From: Rhodoferax sp.
GTDB taxonomy: Bacteria > Pseudomonadota > Gammaproteobacteria > Burkholderiales > Burkholderiaceae_C
NCBI RefSeq assembly: GCF_030653815.1
Contig: NZ_JAURYQ010000036.1
Span: forward strand, 248,001-312,000
Reading direction: 5' to 3'
Length of the DNA stretch: 64,000 bases
Part shown: positions 52,382 to 61,513 of the stretch, piece by piece
Position numbering within the stretch: position 1 is the stretch's first letter
How the letters are laid out: every line of letters starts with the position of its first letter
The notes under the pieces: generated by a model
What the model saw: the letters and a program-made list of their open reading frames with translations, nothing else
Told to the model about the DNA's origin: nothing
Databases searched by the model: none
Translations under genes and position numbers: made by a program

Positions 52382-53676
52382 GCTGCTTTCTCCGCGGTTT
52401 TCAAGGCACGTTTCAGGTCGTCAATCAGATCATCCGGGTCTTCCAGGCCAATGCTCAGGCGGATCGTGCCCTGCGTGATGCCGCCCGCTGCCAGCGCTGC
52501 GTCATCCATGCGGAAGTGGGTGGTGCTGGCCGGGTGAATCACCAGGCTGCGGCAGTCGCCCACATTGGCCAGGTGGCTGAACAGTTTGAGACCTTCCACA
52601 AACGCCTTGCCTTGGTTGCGGCTGCCTTTGAGGTCGAAACTGAACACCGAGCCCGCACCGCGTGGCAGCAGCTTTGCGGCAAGCGCGTGGCTGGGGTGGC
52701 TGGGCAGCATGGGGTGGCCGACCCGCGCCACCAAGGCTTGGCTGGCCAAAAATTCGACCACTTTCTGGGTGTTGCTCATGTGGCGGGCCATGCGCAGCGG
52801 CAGCGTTTCCATGCCTTGCAAGATGAGCCAGGCCGAATGCGGGCTAAGGCAGGCGCCAAAGTCGCGCAGGCCTTCACGTCGCGCCCGCAGCAAGAACGCG
52901 CCCACGGTGGACTCTTCGGAAAACACCATGTTGTGAAAACCGTCGTAGGGCTGGCACAGCTCGGGGAATTGGCCTGAGGCGTCCCAGTCAAAACTGCCGC
53001 CATCCACCACCAGCCCGCCGATCACGGTGCCGTGCCCGCTAAGGAACTTGGTGGCCGAGTGGTAGATCAGGTCGGCGCCGTGCTCGAACGGCTTCATGAG
53101 CCAGGGCGTGGTCAGGGTTGCGTCGACCAGCAGCGGCACGCCGGCCTCATGGGCTATTGCCGAGACCGTGGGGATGTCGAGCACGTCAAGCCCCGGGTTG
53201 CCCACGGCCTCGCCAAAGAAGAGCCGGGTGTTGGGCCGCACGGCGGCGCGCCAGCCGTCGACGTCGCCGGGCTTGACAAAGGTGGTGTCGATGCCAAAGC
53301 GGCGCAGCGTGTAGTGCAGCAGGTTCTGGCTGCCGCCATACAGCGCGGTGCTGGCCACGATGTGGCTGCCAGCGCCCATCAGCGTCGCGATGCTCAGGTG
53401 TAGCGCGGCCTGGCCGCTGGCCACGGCTATGGCGCCAATGCCGCCTTCCAGGGCGCTGATGCGCTGCTCCAGCACCGCGTTGGTCGGGTTGCTGATGCGG
53501 CTATAGACATGGCCGGCGCGCTCCAGGTTGAACAGCGACTGGGCGTGGTCGCTGGACTCGAAAACAAACGAGGTGGTCAGGTAAATGGGCAGCGCGCGGG
53601 CGCCGGTGGCGGGGTCGGGCGCTGCGCCCGCGTGCAGGGCGAGGGTGTCAAAACCTGGGTCGGAATAACCGGGCAT
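52378..53676 (-). CDS. metY: O-acetylhomoserine sulfhydrylase (MetY type)
   Basis: This 432-residue PLP enzyme of the Cys/Met-metabolism family has the early DTLALHAGAAPDPATGARAL, the substrate-phosphate region YSRISNPTNAVLEQRISALEG, the PLP-stacking ASGQAALHLS and the Schiff-base Lys in DLIYHSATKFLSGHG. It makes homocysteine from O-acetylhomoserine and sulphide. Its neighbour downstream is the alpha/beta hydrolase, translationally coupled. No SAM or SAH riboswitch could be recognised in the 150 bp upstream. Confidence 0.9.
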   Translation of the reverse strand: MPGYSDPGFDTLALHAGAAPDPATGARALPIYLTTSFVFESSDHAQSLFNLERAGHVYSRISNPTNAVLEQRISALEGGIGAIAVASGQAALHLSIATLMGAGSHIVASTALYGGSQNLLHYTLRRFGIDTTFVKPGDVDGWRAAVRPNTRLFFGEAVGNPGLDVLDIPTVSAIAHEAGVPLLVDATLTTPWLMKPFEHGADLIYHSATKFLSGHGTVIGGLVVDGGSFDWDASGQFPELCQPYDGFHNMVFSEESTVGAFLLRARREGLRDFGACLSPHSAWLILQGMETLPLRMARHMSNTQKVVEFLASQALVARVGHPMLPSHPSHALAAKLLPRGAGSVFSFDLKGSRNQGKAFVEGLKLFSHLANVGDCRSLVIHPASTTHFRMDDAALAAGGITQGTIRLSIGLEDPDDLIDDLKRALKTAEKAA

Positions 53677-53830
53677 GGGAACCTTTCAGGGTAACAAGGG
53701 GTTTGCCACCGCAATTTTTGAACAAATAACCGCAAGCTGATGGAAATCACTGATGGCGACGACTGAATTGTGGGCTATATTTCAGTTAACTTAGTCGGTC
53801 AACTGTGACCTATCCAACACGAGGAGCACC

Positions 53831-54295
53831 ATGAAAGTCAGTGATATCTTGCGCATCAAGGGCAGTACGCTTTACACGGTTACACCTGAAGAGCCCCTGG
53901 TCAGCGCGCTCAAGCTCATGGCGGAACGTGACATTGGTTCGCTGGTGGTCATGGACCACGGTGACTTGGTGGGCATGCTCACGGTGCGCGAACTGACTCA
54001 GGTGCTGGTGAAAACCGGCGGGGTGATCGACAAGACCATTGTGCGTACCGCCATGGACGACCACCCCCTGACCTGTACCATGGAAACCGACATGGACGAA
54101 GTGCGCCGCATGATGCTGGACCGCCACGCGCGCTACATGCCGGTCATGAACAAGAAAATGCTGATGGGTGTGATCAGTTTTCATGACGTGGCCCGCGCTG
54201 TGGTGGACAGCCAGAACTTTGAGAACAAGATGCTCAAGGCCTACATTCACGACTGGCCCGAAGGCCAGGCGCCTGACGACGCGCCCAAGCTGTAA
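53831..54295 (+). CDS. two-CBS-domain protein
   Basis: This 154-residue protein is made of two CBS repeats (about 8-65: LYTVTPEEPLVSALKLMAER, IGSLVVMDHGDLVGMLTVRE; about 75-135: TCTMETDMDEVRRMMLDRHA, MPVMNKKMLMGVISFHDVA). Such stand-alone CBS proteins sense adenine nucleotides. The start has CGAGGAGCACC upstream. No enzyme domain is attached. Confidence 0.93.
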   Translation: MKVSDILRIKGSTLYTVTPEEPLVSALKLMAERDIGSLVVMDHGDLVGMLTVRELTQVLVKTGGVIDKTIVRTAMDDHPLTCTMETDMDEVRRMMLDRHARYMPVMNKKMLMGVISFHDVARAVVDSQNFENKMLKAYIHDWPEGQAPDDAPKL

Positions 54296-54348
54296 TTCTT
54301 GCCCTGATGCGCCCGGGTTCGGGCCCCGCTCTGGGATAATCGCGCCCC

Positions 54349-55443
54349 ATGAGCGGCAATACCTTTGGAAATTTATTCGCAGTCACCAACTTTGGTGAAT
54401 CCCACGGCCCGGCCATTGGCTGCGTGATCGACGGCTGCCCGCCAGGGCTGGCGCTGTCCGAGGCTGACATCCAGCCCGACCTGGACCGGCGCCGGCCGGG
54501 CACCAGCAAGTTCGTCACCCAGCGCAACGAGCCCGATGCGGTGCAGATTTTGTCGGGCGTGTATGAGGGTAAAACCACCGGCACGCCAATTTGCCTGCTG
54601 ATCAAAAACACCGACCAGCGCAGCAAGGACTATGGCAATATCGTCCAGACCTTTCGCCCCGGCCACGCCGACTACAGCTATTTTCAGAAATACGGCATTC
54701 GCGACCCACGCGGCGGTGGCCGCTCCAGTGCGCGCCTGACGGCGCCCATGGTGGCGGCCGGCGCGGTGGCCAAGAAATGGCTGTTTGAGAAATACGGCAC
54801 TGTGTTTCGCGGCTGCATGACGCAAGTTGGCGAATTGCCGATTGCCTTTGAGTCGTGGGAGCATGTGCCCAACAACCCGTTTTTTGCGCCAGTGGCCGAT
54901 GTCTCAGCGCTTGAAGCCTACATGAGTGAATTGCGCAAGGGCGGCGATTCGTGTGGTGCACGGCTGCGCGTGTCGGCGTCGAACGTGCCGGTGGGCTTGG
55001 GTGAGCCGCTGTTCGACAAGATGGACGCTGACATTGCTTACGCCATGATGGGCGTCAATGCCGTCAAGGGCGTGGAAATTGGCGCCGGTTTTGCCAGTGT
55101 GACGCAACGTGGCAGCATGCACGGTGATTCGCTATCCCCCCTGGGTTTCATGGGCAACAACGCCGGTGGTGTGCTCGGTGGCATCACCAGCGGGCAGGAC
55201 CTGGAGGTGTCGGTGGCGATCAAGCCGACCAGTTCCATCTTGACGCCGCGCACCTCGATCGACATGGCGGGCCAGCCCACCGAAGTGGTCACCAAGGGCC
55301 GCCACGACCCCTGCGTGGGTATTCGCGCCACACCCATCCTGGAAGCCATGCTGGCGTTGGTGGTGATGGAGCACGCGTTGCGCCAGCGCGCCCAGTGCGG
55401 TGATGTGCGGCCCGGGCTGGCCCCCATTGCAGCGCAGGCCTGA
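54349..55443 (+). CDS. aroC: chorismate synthase
   Basis: This 364-residue flavin-dependent enzyme performs the last common step of aromatic amino acid synthesis. Signatures are [20 protein letters not shown], the FMN-binding [20 protein letters not shown], and [20 protein letters not shown] (conserved His). Complete and canonical, so it represents the true shikimate pathway, unlike the altered AroE-like genes at the left of the window. Confidence 0.97.
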   Translation: MSGNTFGNLFAVTNFGESHGPAIGCVIDGCPPGLALSEADIQPDLDRRRPGTSKFVTQRNEPDAVQILSGVYEGKTTGTPICLLIKNTDQRSKDYGNIVQTFRPGHADYSYFQKYGIRDPRGGGRSSARLTAPMVAAGAVAKKWLFEKYGTVFRGCMTQVGELPIAFESWEHVPNNPFFAPVADVSALEAYMSELRKGGDSCGARLRVSASNVPVGLGEPLFDKMDADIAYAMMGVNAVKGVEIGAGFASVTQRGSMHGDSLSPLGFMGNNAGGVLGGITSGQDLEVSVAIKPTSSILTPRTSIDMAGQPTEVVTKGRHDPCVGIRATPILEAMLALVVMEHALRQRAQCGDVRPGLAPIAAQA

Positions 55444-55456
55444 GTTGACACACGCC

Positions 55457-56857
55457 ATGAAAACCCCTGAACTGCTGGCCCCGGCCGGGTCACTGGCCAT
55501 GCTGGAAACCGCGCTGGCCTTTGGTGCCACGGCCATTTATGCCGGCCAGCCGCGCTACTCCTTGCGCGTGCGCAACAACGACTTTGGCGACATTGAGGTC
55601 TTGAAGCAGGGCATTGACACCGCGCACGCCAAGGGTGCCAGGTTTTTTCTGGTGTCCAACATCTTTCCGCACGGCAACAAAGTCAGGCACTACATTGACA
55701 ACATGGCGCCGGTGATCGCGCTCAAACCCGACGCCATGATCATGTCCGACCCCGGCCTGATCATGATGGTGCGCGAGACCTGGCCCGAGATGGAAATCCA
55801 TCTGTCGGTGCAGGCCAACACGGTGAATTCCGCCGCGGTCAGGTTCTGGAAAACCGTGGGCATCCACCGCGTGATTTTGTCGCGCGAGCTGTCGCTGGAC
55901 CAGGTGGCCGAAATCCGCCAGGCTTGTCCCGACACCGAGCTCGAAGTCTTTGTGCACGGCGCCTTGTGTATTGCCTATTCGGGTCGCTGCCTGCTGTCGG
56001 GCTATTTCAACCACCGCGACGCCAATCAGGGCAGTTGTACCAATTCCTGCCGCTGGGACTACAAAACGCAAAAAGGCGTGGTCGATGCCTCGGGCGATGT
56101 GCTGACCCGCCAGGCGGCCATGGCACGCGAACGCGAACAGGACGAGCGCACCGGCGCTGGCGTGTTGCCAGGTCAGGGTGACATTGAGCGTTCACCCGAG
56201 GCCGATCAGGTTTACATGCTGGAGGAAAGCCAGCGCGAGGGCAGCTACATGCCGATCGAGGAAGACGAGCATGGCACCTATGTCATGAATTCGAAGGACC
56301 TGCGCGCCATCGAGCACGTCAAACGCCTGGTGGAGATTGGCGTCGATTCTCTCAAGATCGAGGGCCGCACCAAGAGCCCGTATTACGTGGCGCGCACGGT
56401 GCAAAGCTACCGCCGCGCCATTGACGACGCAGTGGCCGGGCGCGAGCTCGACCCTGCCTTGCTCGGGCAGTTGGAGGGCCTGGCCAACCGGGGCTATACC
56501 TCGGGCTTTTTCCAGCGCCACACGCCCGAGGCCACACAAAATTACCTGCGCGGGTACTCCGAGTCGGGTCGCAGCCTGTATGTGGGTGACGCGGTGGCGT
56601 TTGATGCGTCGCGCGGCCTGATGCAAGTCAACGTGCGCAACCGCTTTGCGGTGGGCGACTGGCTCGAGATCATCCACCCGGATGGCAATGCTGATGTGCA
56701 GATCAGCCGCATGGAAAGCTTTGACGGTGCCGCCGTGGCGGTCGCCCCCGGCAGTGGCCACACGGTGTGGCTGCAACTGCCCGAGCGCGCCGTGGGTGCG
56801 TTTGTGGCGCGTTATGTCCACGCGCCAGAGACCGAACCCACAGTTTCGATGGTGTGA
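55457..56857 (+). CDS. trhP: U32 peptidase-family tRNA hydroxylation protein (TrhP/YegQ)
   Basis: This 466-residue protein has the U32 start PELLAPAGSLAMLETALAFG and the cluster-type Cys run FVHGALCIAYSGRCLLSGYF...GSCTNSCRWDY, and the VDSLKIEGRTKSPYYVARTV segment. The C-terminal beta domain is at ~390-460. The family acts with ferredoxin in 5-hydroxyuridine formation at tRNA wobble positions. A 2Fe-2S ferredoxin gene lies 1.4 kb downstream. The start at 55457 is the first Met of the conserved domain. Confidence 0.9.
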   Translation: MKTPELLAPAGSLAMLETALAFGATAIYAGQPRYSLRVRNNDFGDIEVLKQGIDTAHAKGARFFLVSNIFPHGNKVRHYIDNMAPVIALKPDAMIMSDPGLIMMVRETWPEMEIHLSVQANTVNSAAVRFWKTVGIHRVILSRELSLDQVAEIRQACPDTELEVFVHGALCIAYSGRCLLSGYFNHRDANQGSCTNSCRWDYKTQKGVVDASGDVLTRQAAMAREREQDERTGAGVLPGQGDIERSPEADQVYMLEESQREGSYMPIEEDEHGTYVMNSKDLRAIEHVKRLVEIGVDSLKIEGRTKSPYYVARTVQSYRRAIDDAVAGRELDPALLGQLEGLANRGYTSGFFQRHTPEATQNYLRGYSESGRSLYVGDAVAFDASRGLMQVNVRNRFAVGDWLEIIHPDGNADVQISRMESFDGAAVAVAPGSGHTVWLQLPERAVGAFVARYVHAPETEPTVSMV

Positions 56858-56862
56858 CAGCG

Positions 56863-57282
56863 ATGACTGTGATTGTCGAGCCCTTGCACGTGCCCGAGGA
56901 CGAGGTTGAGCTCACAGCCATCCGGGCGCAGGGCGCGGGTGGCCAGAACGTCAACAAGGTCTCCAGCGCGATTCATCTGCGCTTTGACATCATGGCTTCC
57001 AGCCTGCCGGACGATGTCAAGGAACGACTGCTGGCCCTGCATGACAGTCGCATCACCCGGGACGGCGTGCTGGTGCTCAAGGCGCAGCAGCACCGCACCC
57101 AGGAAATGAACCGCTTTGACGCGCTGATCCGCCTGCACGAGCTGGTCAACAGTGTGGCGCAGCCGCCCAAAACGCGCAAGCCGACCAAACCGACGCGGGC
57201 CTCGGTCAGGCGGGTGCGCCAAGCCAAGACGCAGCGCTCCGAAGTCAAGGCCGCGCGCGCGCCGGTTCGGTCAGAACATTGA
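56863..57282 (+). CDS. arfB: alternative ribosome-rescue peptidyl-tRNA hydrolase
   Basis: This 139-residue ArfB (YaeJ) homologue has the GGQ loop in IRAQGAGGQNVNKVSSAIHL (about residues 21-40) and the basic C-terminal tail (KTRKPTKPTRASVRRVRQAK) that enters the empty mRNA channel. It releases nascent chains from stalled ribosomes. It starts six bases after trhP, so the two are probably in one transcript with rbgA. Confidence 0.94.
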   Translation: MTVIVEPLHVPEDEVELTAIRAQGAGGQNVNKVSSAIHLRFDIMASSLPDDVKERLLALHDSRITRDGVLVLKAQQHRTQEMNRFDALIRLHELVNSVAQPPKTRKPTKPTRASVRRVRQAKTQRSEVKAARAPVRSEH

Positions 57283-57314
57283 CAGGCTTGAGGCCTCTAC
57301 TGGATCAATCAAAC

Positions 57315-58274
57315 ATGGCAATTCAATGGTTCCCCGGGCACATGCACCTGACGCAAAAGGCAATTGCCGAGCGCATCAAAAACATCGATGTCGTGATCGA
57401 ACTGCTCGACGCGCGCCTGCCCGCCTCCAGCGCCAACCCGATGCTGGCCGAACTGACCCAGGGTAAGCCGACACTCAAGGTGCTCAACAAACAGGACCTG
57501 GCCGACCCCGAGCGCACGGCCCAGTGGCTGGCGCATTACAACAGCCAGAGCGGTACCCGCGCCATCGGCCTGGACGCCAGTATGGCCGCGCCCGCCAAGG
57601 CGTTGATCAAGGCCTGTTTTGAGCTGGCGCCCAACCGTGGCGGCATGGTCAAGCCGATGCGGGTGCTGATTTGCGGCATCCCCAACGTGGGCAAATCCAC
57701 CCTGATCAACACGCTGACCGCCAAGCGCGCGGCCAAAACCGGCGACGAGGCTGGTGTGACCAAGCTGGAGCAGCGCATCAGCCTGGCGGACGACTTTTAC
57801 CTCTATGACACGCCCGGCATGCTGTGGCCGCGCATCATCGTGGCCAAGAGCGGTTACAACCTGGCCGCCAGCGGTGCGGTCGGGCGCAACGCCTTTGATG
57901 AACAAGAAGTGGCGCTGGAACTGCTGGACTATTTAAAGACGCATTACCCGGCTTTACTTGAAGCCCGTTTCAAGCTTGCCGATGTGGCCGACCTGACCGA
58001 CGAGCAGTTGCTGGAGGCCATTGGGCGCCAGCGTGGAGCCCTGCAAGGCGGCAAAAAGATCAATTTGCAAAAGGCCGCCGAGATTGCGATTTACGACTTT
58101 CGCTCAGGCGTCATTGGTCGCATGACGCTGGAAACACCCGAAGAATTTGCCCAATGGCTGGCTGTAGGCAAAACGCTGGATGCCGAGCGTCAGGTGAAAA
58201 AGGATGCGATCGAGTTGGACCGAAAAATCAGGTTCAAAAAAATCCCGCGACCCGACTTACGCCCATCGCGGTGA
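57315..58274 (+). CDS. rbgA: ribosome biogenesis GTPase (RbgA/YlqF)
   Basis: This 319-residue circularly permuted GTPase has G4 LNKQDLAD near residue 60 coming before G1 GIPNVGKSTLINTL (about 119-132) and G3 DTPGM. It begins MAIQWFPGHMHLTQKAIAER, the RbgA opening. The C-terminal RNA-binding domain is present. It assists large-subunit assembly. ATG 57315 is chosen; an upstream start at 57279 would overlap arfB. Confidence 0.92.
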   Translation: MAIQWFPGHMHLTQKAIAERIKNIDVVIELLDARLPASSANPMLAELTQGKPTLKVLNKQDLADPERTAQWLAHYNSQSGTRAIGLDASMAAPAKALIKACFELAPNRGGMVKPMRVLICGIPNVGKSTLINTLTAKRAAKTGDEAGVTKLEQRISLADDFYLYDTPGMLWPRIIVAKSGYNLAASGAVGRNAFDEQEVALELLDYLKTHYPALLEARFKLADVADLTDEQLLEAIGRQRGALQGGKKINLQKAAEIAIYDFRSGVIGRMTLETPEEFAQWLAVGKTLDAERQVKKDAIELDRKIRFKKIPRPDLRPSR

Positions 58275-58279
58275 TTTAT

Positions 58280-58576
58280 TCAAAAGCTTTGGTGTTGCAG
58301 CACCACATCCGAGCAAGGGTAGGCGACGCAGGGCAGCACATAGCCTTCTTCCTTTTCTTCGGCGCTCAAGCCTGGCCAGTCGATCTCGTAGCGCACCTGG
58401 CCGCGTTCCAATTTGCTGAAACAGGTGCGGCAGGTGCCGTTGCGGCAGGAACTGGGCCAGTCAATGCCGCCTTGCTCGATGGAAACCAGCAGCGGCTGGT
58501 GCGACCAGGCATCAAACTGGGTGGCATCGGGCTCGGCGATGCCTATGAAAATCGTCGGGTTATTGTCTACACTCAT
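58280..58576 (-). CDS. 2Fe-2S ferredoxin
   Basis: This 98-residue plant-type ferredoxin fold protein has ligands in SSCRNGTCRTCFS (Cys-x4-Cys-x2-Cys) and the fourth Cys in YVLPCVAYP. It is convergent with rbgA (5 bp gap) and divergent from the DHH gene with only 20 bp between start codons. Electron partner unknown; TrhP or an oxygenase are possibilities. Confidence 0.9.
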   Translation of the reverse strand: MSVDNNPTIFIGIAEPDATQFDAWSHQPLLVSIEQGGIDWPSSCRNGTCRTCFSKLERGQVRYEIDWPGLSAEEKEEGYVLPCVAYPCSDVVLQHQSF

Positions 58577-58596
58577 TGATCAATTATATTTATCCC

Positions 58597-59532
58597 ATGA
58601 AATCCATATTGCCCCTGAGCTTGCTGGTCAAGCCCGATCACAACGACCCCCGGCCCCTCGTGATCTACCACGGCCACACCTGCCCCGACGGTTTTGCCGC
58701 AGCGCTGGCGGCCTGGATTTATTACCAGGGCAAGGCTGAATTTCTGGCCCTGGACCATGGTGATGTCCGTTCGGTGGACGACTTGCCACCGCTGGACGGG
58801 CGCGCGGTCTACATTCTCGATTTTTCTTTCGGCGAGGTGATCCTGCGCGCCATGGAAGAGCGCGCTGCCAAGCTGGTCATGTTGGACCACCACCTGAGCG
58901 CGGCCGAGAAACTCACCGGCTTTGTTTGCCGCTGCGGGGTGGTGCATTTCGACATGAATAAGTCGGGTGCGCGCCTGGCCTGGGAGTTTTTCCATCCGGA
59001 GCAGCCGGTGCCGGACCTGGTGCGTTTCGTCGAGGACCGTGACATCTGGGTCTGGCAATACCCTGAAAGTGCCAGCTTTCTGGCGGCGCTGGATATGGAG
59101 CCGTTTGACTTTGCGCGTTGGCAGCACATTACCCGGATGGACGACGCGCACCTGGCTGCCTTCATTGAACGTGGCCATGCCATGGACGAGAAGTTCCAGA
59201 AATTGGCCGAGTTGATCGCGGAGTCGGCGAGCCCGGTGGTCTTCAACGGCGTGACGGGCTTGATGGTCAACGCGCCCGGTGTGTTTCACAGCCTGGTGGG
59301 TGACTTGCTGAGCAAGAAATCGGGCACCTTCGCCTTGCTCTGGAGTGTCGACAAAAAAGTGGCGATCAAGTGTGGCCTGCGCTCCAGGTCTGATTTCAAT
59401 TGCATTCCGCTGGCCGCCAGCATGGGCGGCGGTGGTCATGCGCAGGCCAGTGGCTTCAAGATGCCAATGGCGCGTCTGCCCGAGTTGCTCGGTGGCAGCT
59501 TGACCGGAACCATCACGGATGCACCGACCTGA
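58597..59532 (+). CDS. DHH-family phosphoesterase
   Basis: This 311-residue protein has an N-terminal DHH domain (VIYHGHTCPDGFAAALAAWI with the DG metal pair, YILDFSFG, VMLDHHLSA) and a C-terminal DHHA1-like region ending in AASMGGGGHAQASGFKMP. It resembles oligonucleotide or cyclic-dinucleotide phosphodiesterases. ATG 58597 lacks a clear ribosome site; the in-frame codon at 58576 would touch the ferredoxin start. Confidence 0.9.
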   Translation: MKSILPLSLLVKPDHNDPRPLVIYHGHTCPDGFAAALAAWIYYQGKAEFLALDHGDVRSVDDLPPLDGRAVYILDFSFGEVILRAMEERAAKLVMLDHHLSAAEKLTGFVCRCGVVHFDMNKSGARLAWEFFHPEQPVPDLVRFVEDRDIWVWQYPESASFLAALDMEPFDFARWQHITRMDDAHLAAFIERGHAMDEKFQKLAELIAESASPVVFNGVTGLMVNAPGVFHSLVGDLLSKKSGTFALLWSVDKKVAIKCGLRSRSDFNCIPLAASMGGGGHAQASGFKMPMARLPELLGGSLTGTITDAPT

Positions 59533-59542
59533 TCCGGAAAAA

Positions 59543-59575
59543 TAAAAAAAAGGGTTGGTCTTGCGACCAACCCTT
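59543..59575 (-). terminator. Rho-independent terminator (leftward, phasin side)
   Basis: AAGGGTTGGTC and GACCAACCCTT pair over 11 bp around a TTGC loop. Read leftward, the hairpin is followed by a T-rich tract (the A run at 59541-59550 on the + strand), so it ends the phasin transcript and lies just beyond the DHH stop. The 166 bp between it and the phasin stop hold no gene. Confidence 0.88.
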
Positions 59576-59741
59576 AAGGAGTCCCTGAACCTGAAGGTTT
59601 CGAAAGGACCCGAGGAGACAACGGTTGGAAAACTTTCGTTTTCAATGTTTCAAATCATACCAAGCAAGTCAGGGTTTCCCCTTGGTTTTAGGCGCTAAGC
59701 CCTAAAAAAATAGTGTCAGACGACTTGCCGGGCTGTATCAA

Positions 59742-60278
59742 TTAACGCTTTTTGGCAGCTGGCTTGGCCGTTGCAGTGGAAGCCACAGCGTTGAAGTTGG
59801 CTTCGGCCACTTCAGTCGCTTGCTTGACCGCTTTTTGCACAGATTCCAGGGCGTTGGTGGCAGCAGCCACCGAGCTCTTCATCACAGCCACGGCGGTTTC
59901 GGAACCAGCAGGTGCATTTTTGGCGGCGGCTTCAACCATGCCAGCAAATTGTTGCTGGGCTTCAGCAGCCTGGCTCTCGAAAGCCTTGGTGAACTCGCTG
60001 GAAGCGCCCGTGGCGATTTCGTACAGGTGACGGCTGTAAGCAGCGGTTTTTTCAGCCAGAGGTTGCAGCAGGCTGGATTGCAGTGCCATCAATTCCTGGG
60101 CATCCTTCACGCTCAACATGGCCTTGGTGGTGTCACCGGTCTCAGCCAGAGCAGCTTTGGAGGCGCTCATGTTGAGTTCGACAATCTTTTCCACGCCTTC
60201 GAAGGCCTTGGCGGTCAGGCCCAACAGGGTTTCAACATTGGCTTTTTGTGAGGCCATCACTTGTTCTACGGTCAGCAT
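59742..60278 (-). CDS. phaP: phasin (PHB granule-associated protein)
   Basis: This 178-residue amphipathic helical protein has the phasin opening [20 protein letters not shown] and central [23 protein letters not shown] segment ([14 protein letters not shown]) and an Ala/Lys-rich tail ending AAKKR. It coats polyhydroxybutyrate granules. ATG 60278 is used because GGAG lies eight bases upstream; a TTG at 60284 is in frame. The promoter carries TATAAT at 60365-60370 and two PhaR-like sites, so expression should follow PHB content. Confidence 0.92.
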   Translation of the reverse strand: MLTVEQVMASQKANVETLLGLTAKAFEGVEKIVELNMSASKAALAETGDTTKAMLSVKDAQELMALQSSLLQPLAEKTAAYSRHLYEIATGASSEFTKAFESQAAEAQQQFAGMVEAAAKNAPAGSETAVAVMKSSVAAATNALESVQKAVKQATEVAEANFNAVASTATAKPAAKKR

Positions 60279-60341
60279 ATTCAATTCTCCAGAAGGTTAG
60301 TAAAAAGGTATCTGCGCCGAAACTGAGTGAGACCCGGTTTA

Positions 60342-60356
60342 TGTTGCAGTGCAGCA
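60342..60356. promoter_or_regulatory. PhaR-like operator 1 at the phasin transcription start
   Basis: TGTTGCAGTGCAGCA is a near-palindrome of TGC-rich type, as reported for the PHB-responsive repressor PhaR. It lies just downstream of the expected start point set by the TATAAT at 60365-60370 on the minus strand, a classic repression position. Confidence 0.6.
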
Positions 60357-60364
60357 TGGGATGA

Positions 60365-60393
60365 ATTATAGGGTTATCCCGTGTCTGCGCAAG
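60365..60393 (-). promoter_or_regulatory. core promoter of the phasin gene
   Basis: On the minus strand a perfect TATAAT (+ strand 60365-60370) is preceded at 17 bp by CTTGCG, a weak -35. This gives a leader of about 80 nt before the phasin ATG. PhaR-like sites flank it on both sides. Confidence 0.6.
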
Positions 60394-60400
60394 CTTTTTT

Positions 60401-60415
60401 TGTTGCATTGCAGCA
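60401..60415. promoter_or_regulatory. PhaR-like operator 2 upstream of the phasin promoter
   Basis: TGTTGCATTGCAGCA is identical to operator 1 at 14 of 15 positions. It lies upstream of the -35 and also 55 bp ahead of the divergent histone-deacetylase-like gene, so it could affect both. Confidence 0.6.
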
Positions 60416-60470
60416 AATTAGAGACGAGTTTCTAAAAATGCCGATGTTGTCATCAAGACAAAATGAGACC

Positions 60471-61406
60471 ATGCAAGCTTTTTATTCAGACCATTTCGTT
60501 TTGCCCTTGCCGCCGGGGCATCGGTTCCCAATGGCCAAGTACGCCATGCTGCGTGAAGCCATCACGCAGCAGTTGCCAGCAGTGAGCTTGCTGGAGGCGC
60601 CGGTTGCCAGTGATGGCCAGCTGGCGCTGGTTCACACACCCGATTACATCGACAGTTTGGTGAGCGGTCAGATCAGTGCCGCGGCCATGCGCGAGATTGG
60701 CTTTCCCTGGAGCGAATTCATGGTGGAGCGGGCGCGGCGTTCGGTCGGCGCCACCGTGGCGGCGGTGCGCTCGGCACTCCGGAGCGGCATTGCCGCCAAC
60801 CTGGCGGGCGGTACGCACCATGCCTATGCGGCCAAGGGCGGCGGGTTTTGCGTGTTCAATGATGTGGCAGTCGCCGCCCGGCTGGCGCAGTCTGAATGGC
60901 ACAGGCAACACCGCCAACTGCTGAAGGTGGCGGTGATCGACCTCGACGTGCATCAGGGCAATGGCACGGCACATATTTTTCAGCAGGACGACAGCGTCTT
61001 CACGCTGTCACTGCATGGCGACAAGAACTTTCCTTTTCGCAAGGAAGCCAGTGACCTTGATGTCGCGCTGCCGGACGGTTGCCAGGATGCGGACTACCTG
61101 GCGGCGCTGGAGCTGGCGCTGCAAGCGCTGGACCAGCGCTTTGCCCCCGGCCTGGTGCTGTACCTGGCCGGCGCCGACCCCTATGCGGGGGATCGGCTGG
61201 GGCGCCTGGCTCTGACCCCCGACGGACTGGAAGCGCGCGATCGGCGTGTGTTTGACTGGTGCCACCAGCGCAGGATTCCTGTGGCCTTTGTGATGGCGGG
61301 CGGTTATGGCCGGCAGATTGACGAAACGGTCCGGATCCAAAGCCGCACTTTCCGTGCGGGCCTGTCCTATGCGCAGCGCTGGGGTACCGACCACCGCGGG
61401 CATTGA
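60471..61406 (+). CDS. histone deacetylase-family amidohydrolase
   Basis: This 311-residue class of arginase-deacetylase fold protein has [20 protein letters not shown] at the start, the His pair in [19 protein letters not shown], the Zn ligands Asp and His in [15 protein letters not shown], the third ligand in [13 protein letters not shown] and GGYG near the end. Bacterial members deacetylate polyamines or other small amides. ATG 60471 starts at the conserved region. Confidence 0.92.
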   Translation: MQAFYSDHFVLPLPPGHRFPMAKYAMLREAITQQLPAVSLLEAPVASDGQLALVHTPDYIDSLVSGQISAAAMREIGFPWSEFMVERARRSVGATVAAVRSALRSGIAANLAGGTHHAYAAKGGGFCVFNDVAVAARLAQSEWHRQHRQLLKVAVIDLDVHQGNGTAHIFQQDDSVFTLSLHGDKNFPFRKEASDLDVALPDGCQDADYLAALELALQALDQRFAPGLVLYLAGADPYAGDRLGRLALTPDGLEARDRRVFDWCHQRRIPVAFVMAGGYGRQIDETVRIQSRTFRAGLSYAQRWGTDHRGH

Positions 61407-61513
61407 AATTATTGAATAACCGGTGGTGCGAATATCACAAGAAGAATCGCCTGAAATGTTTCACAATTCGCCATGGCACGCCAAACGCGTGTGACAACAA
61501 GGAGACTGATTTC

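Noticed and set aside
53677..53830. SAM or SAH riboswitch ahead of metY
   Set aside because: No matching conserved core was found in the 150-bp leader.
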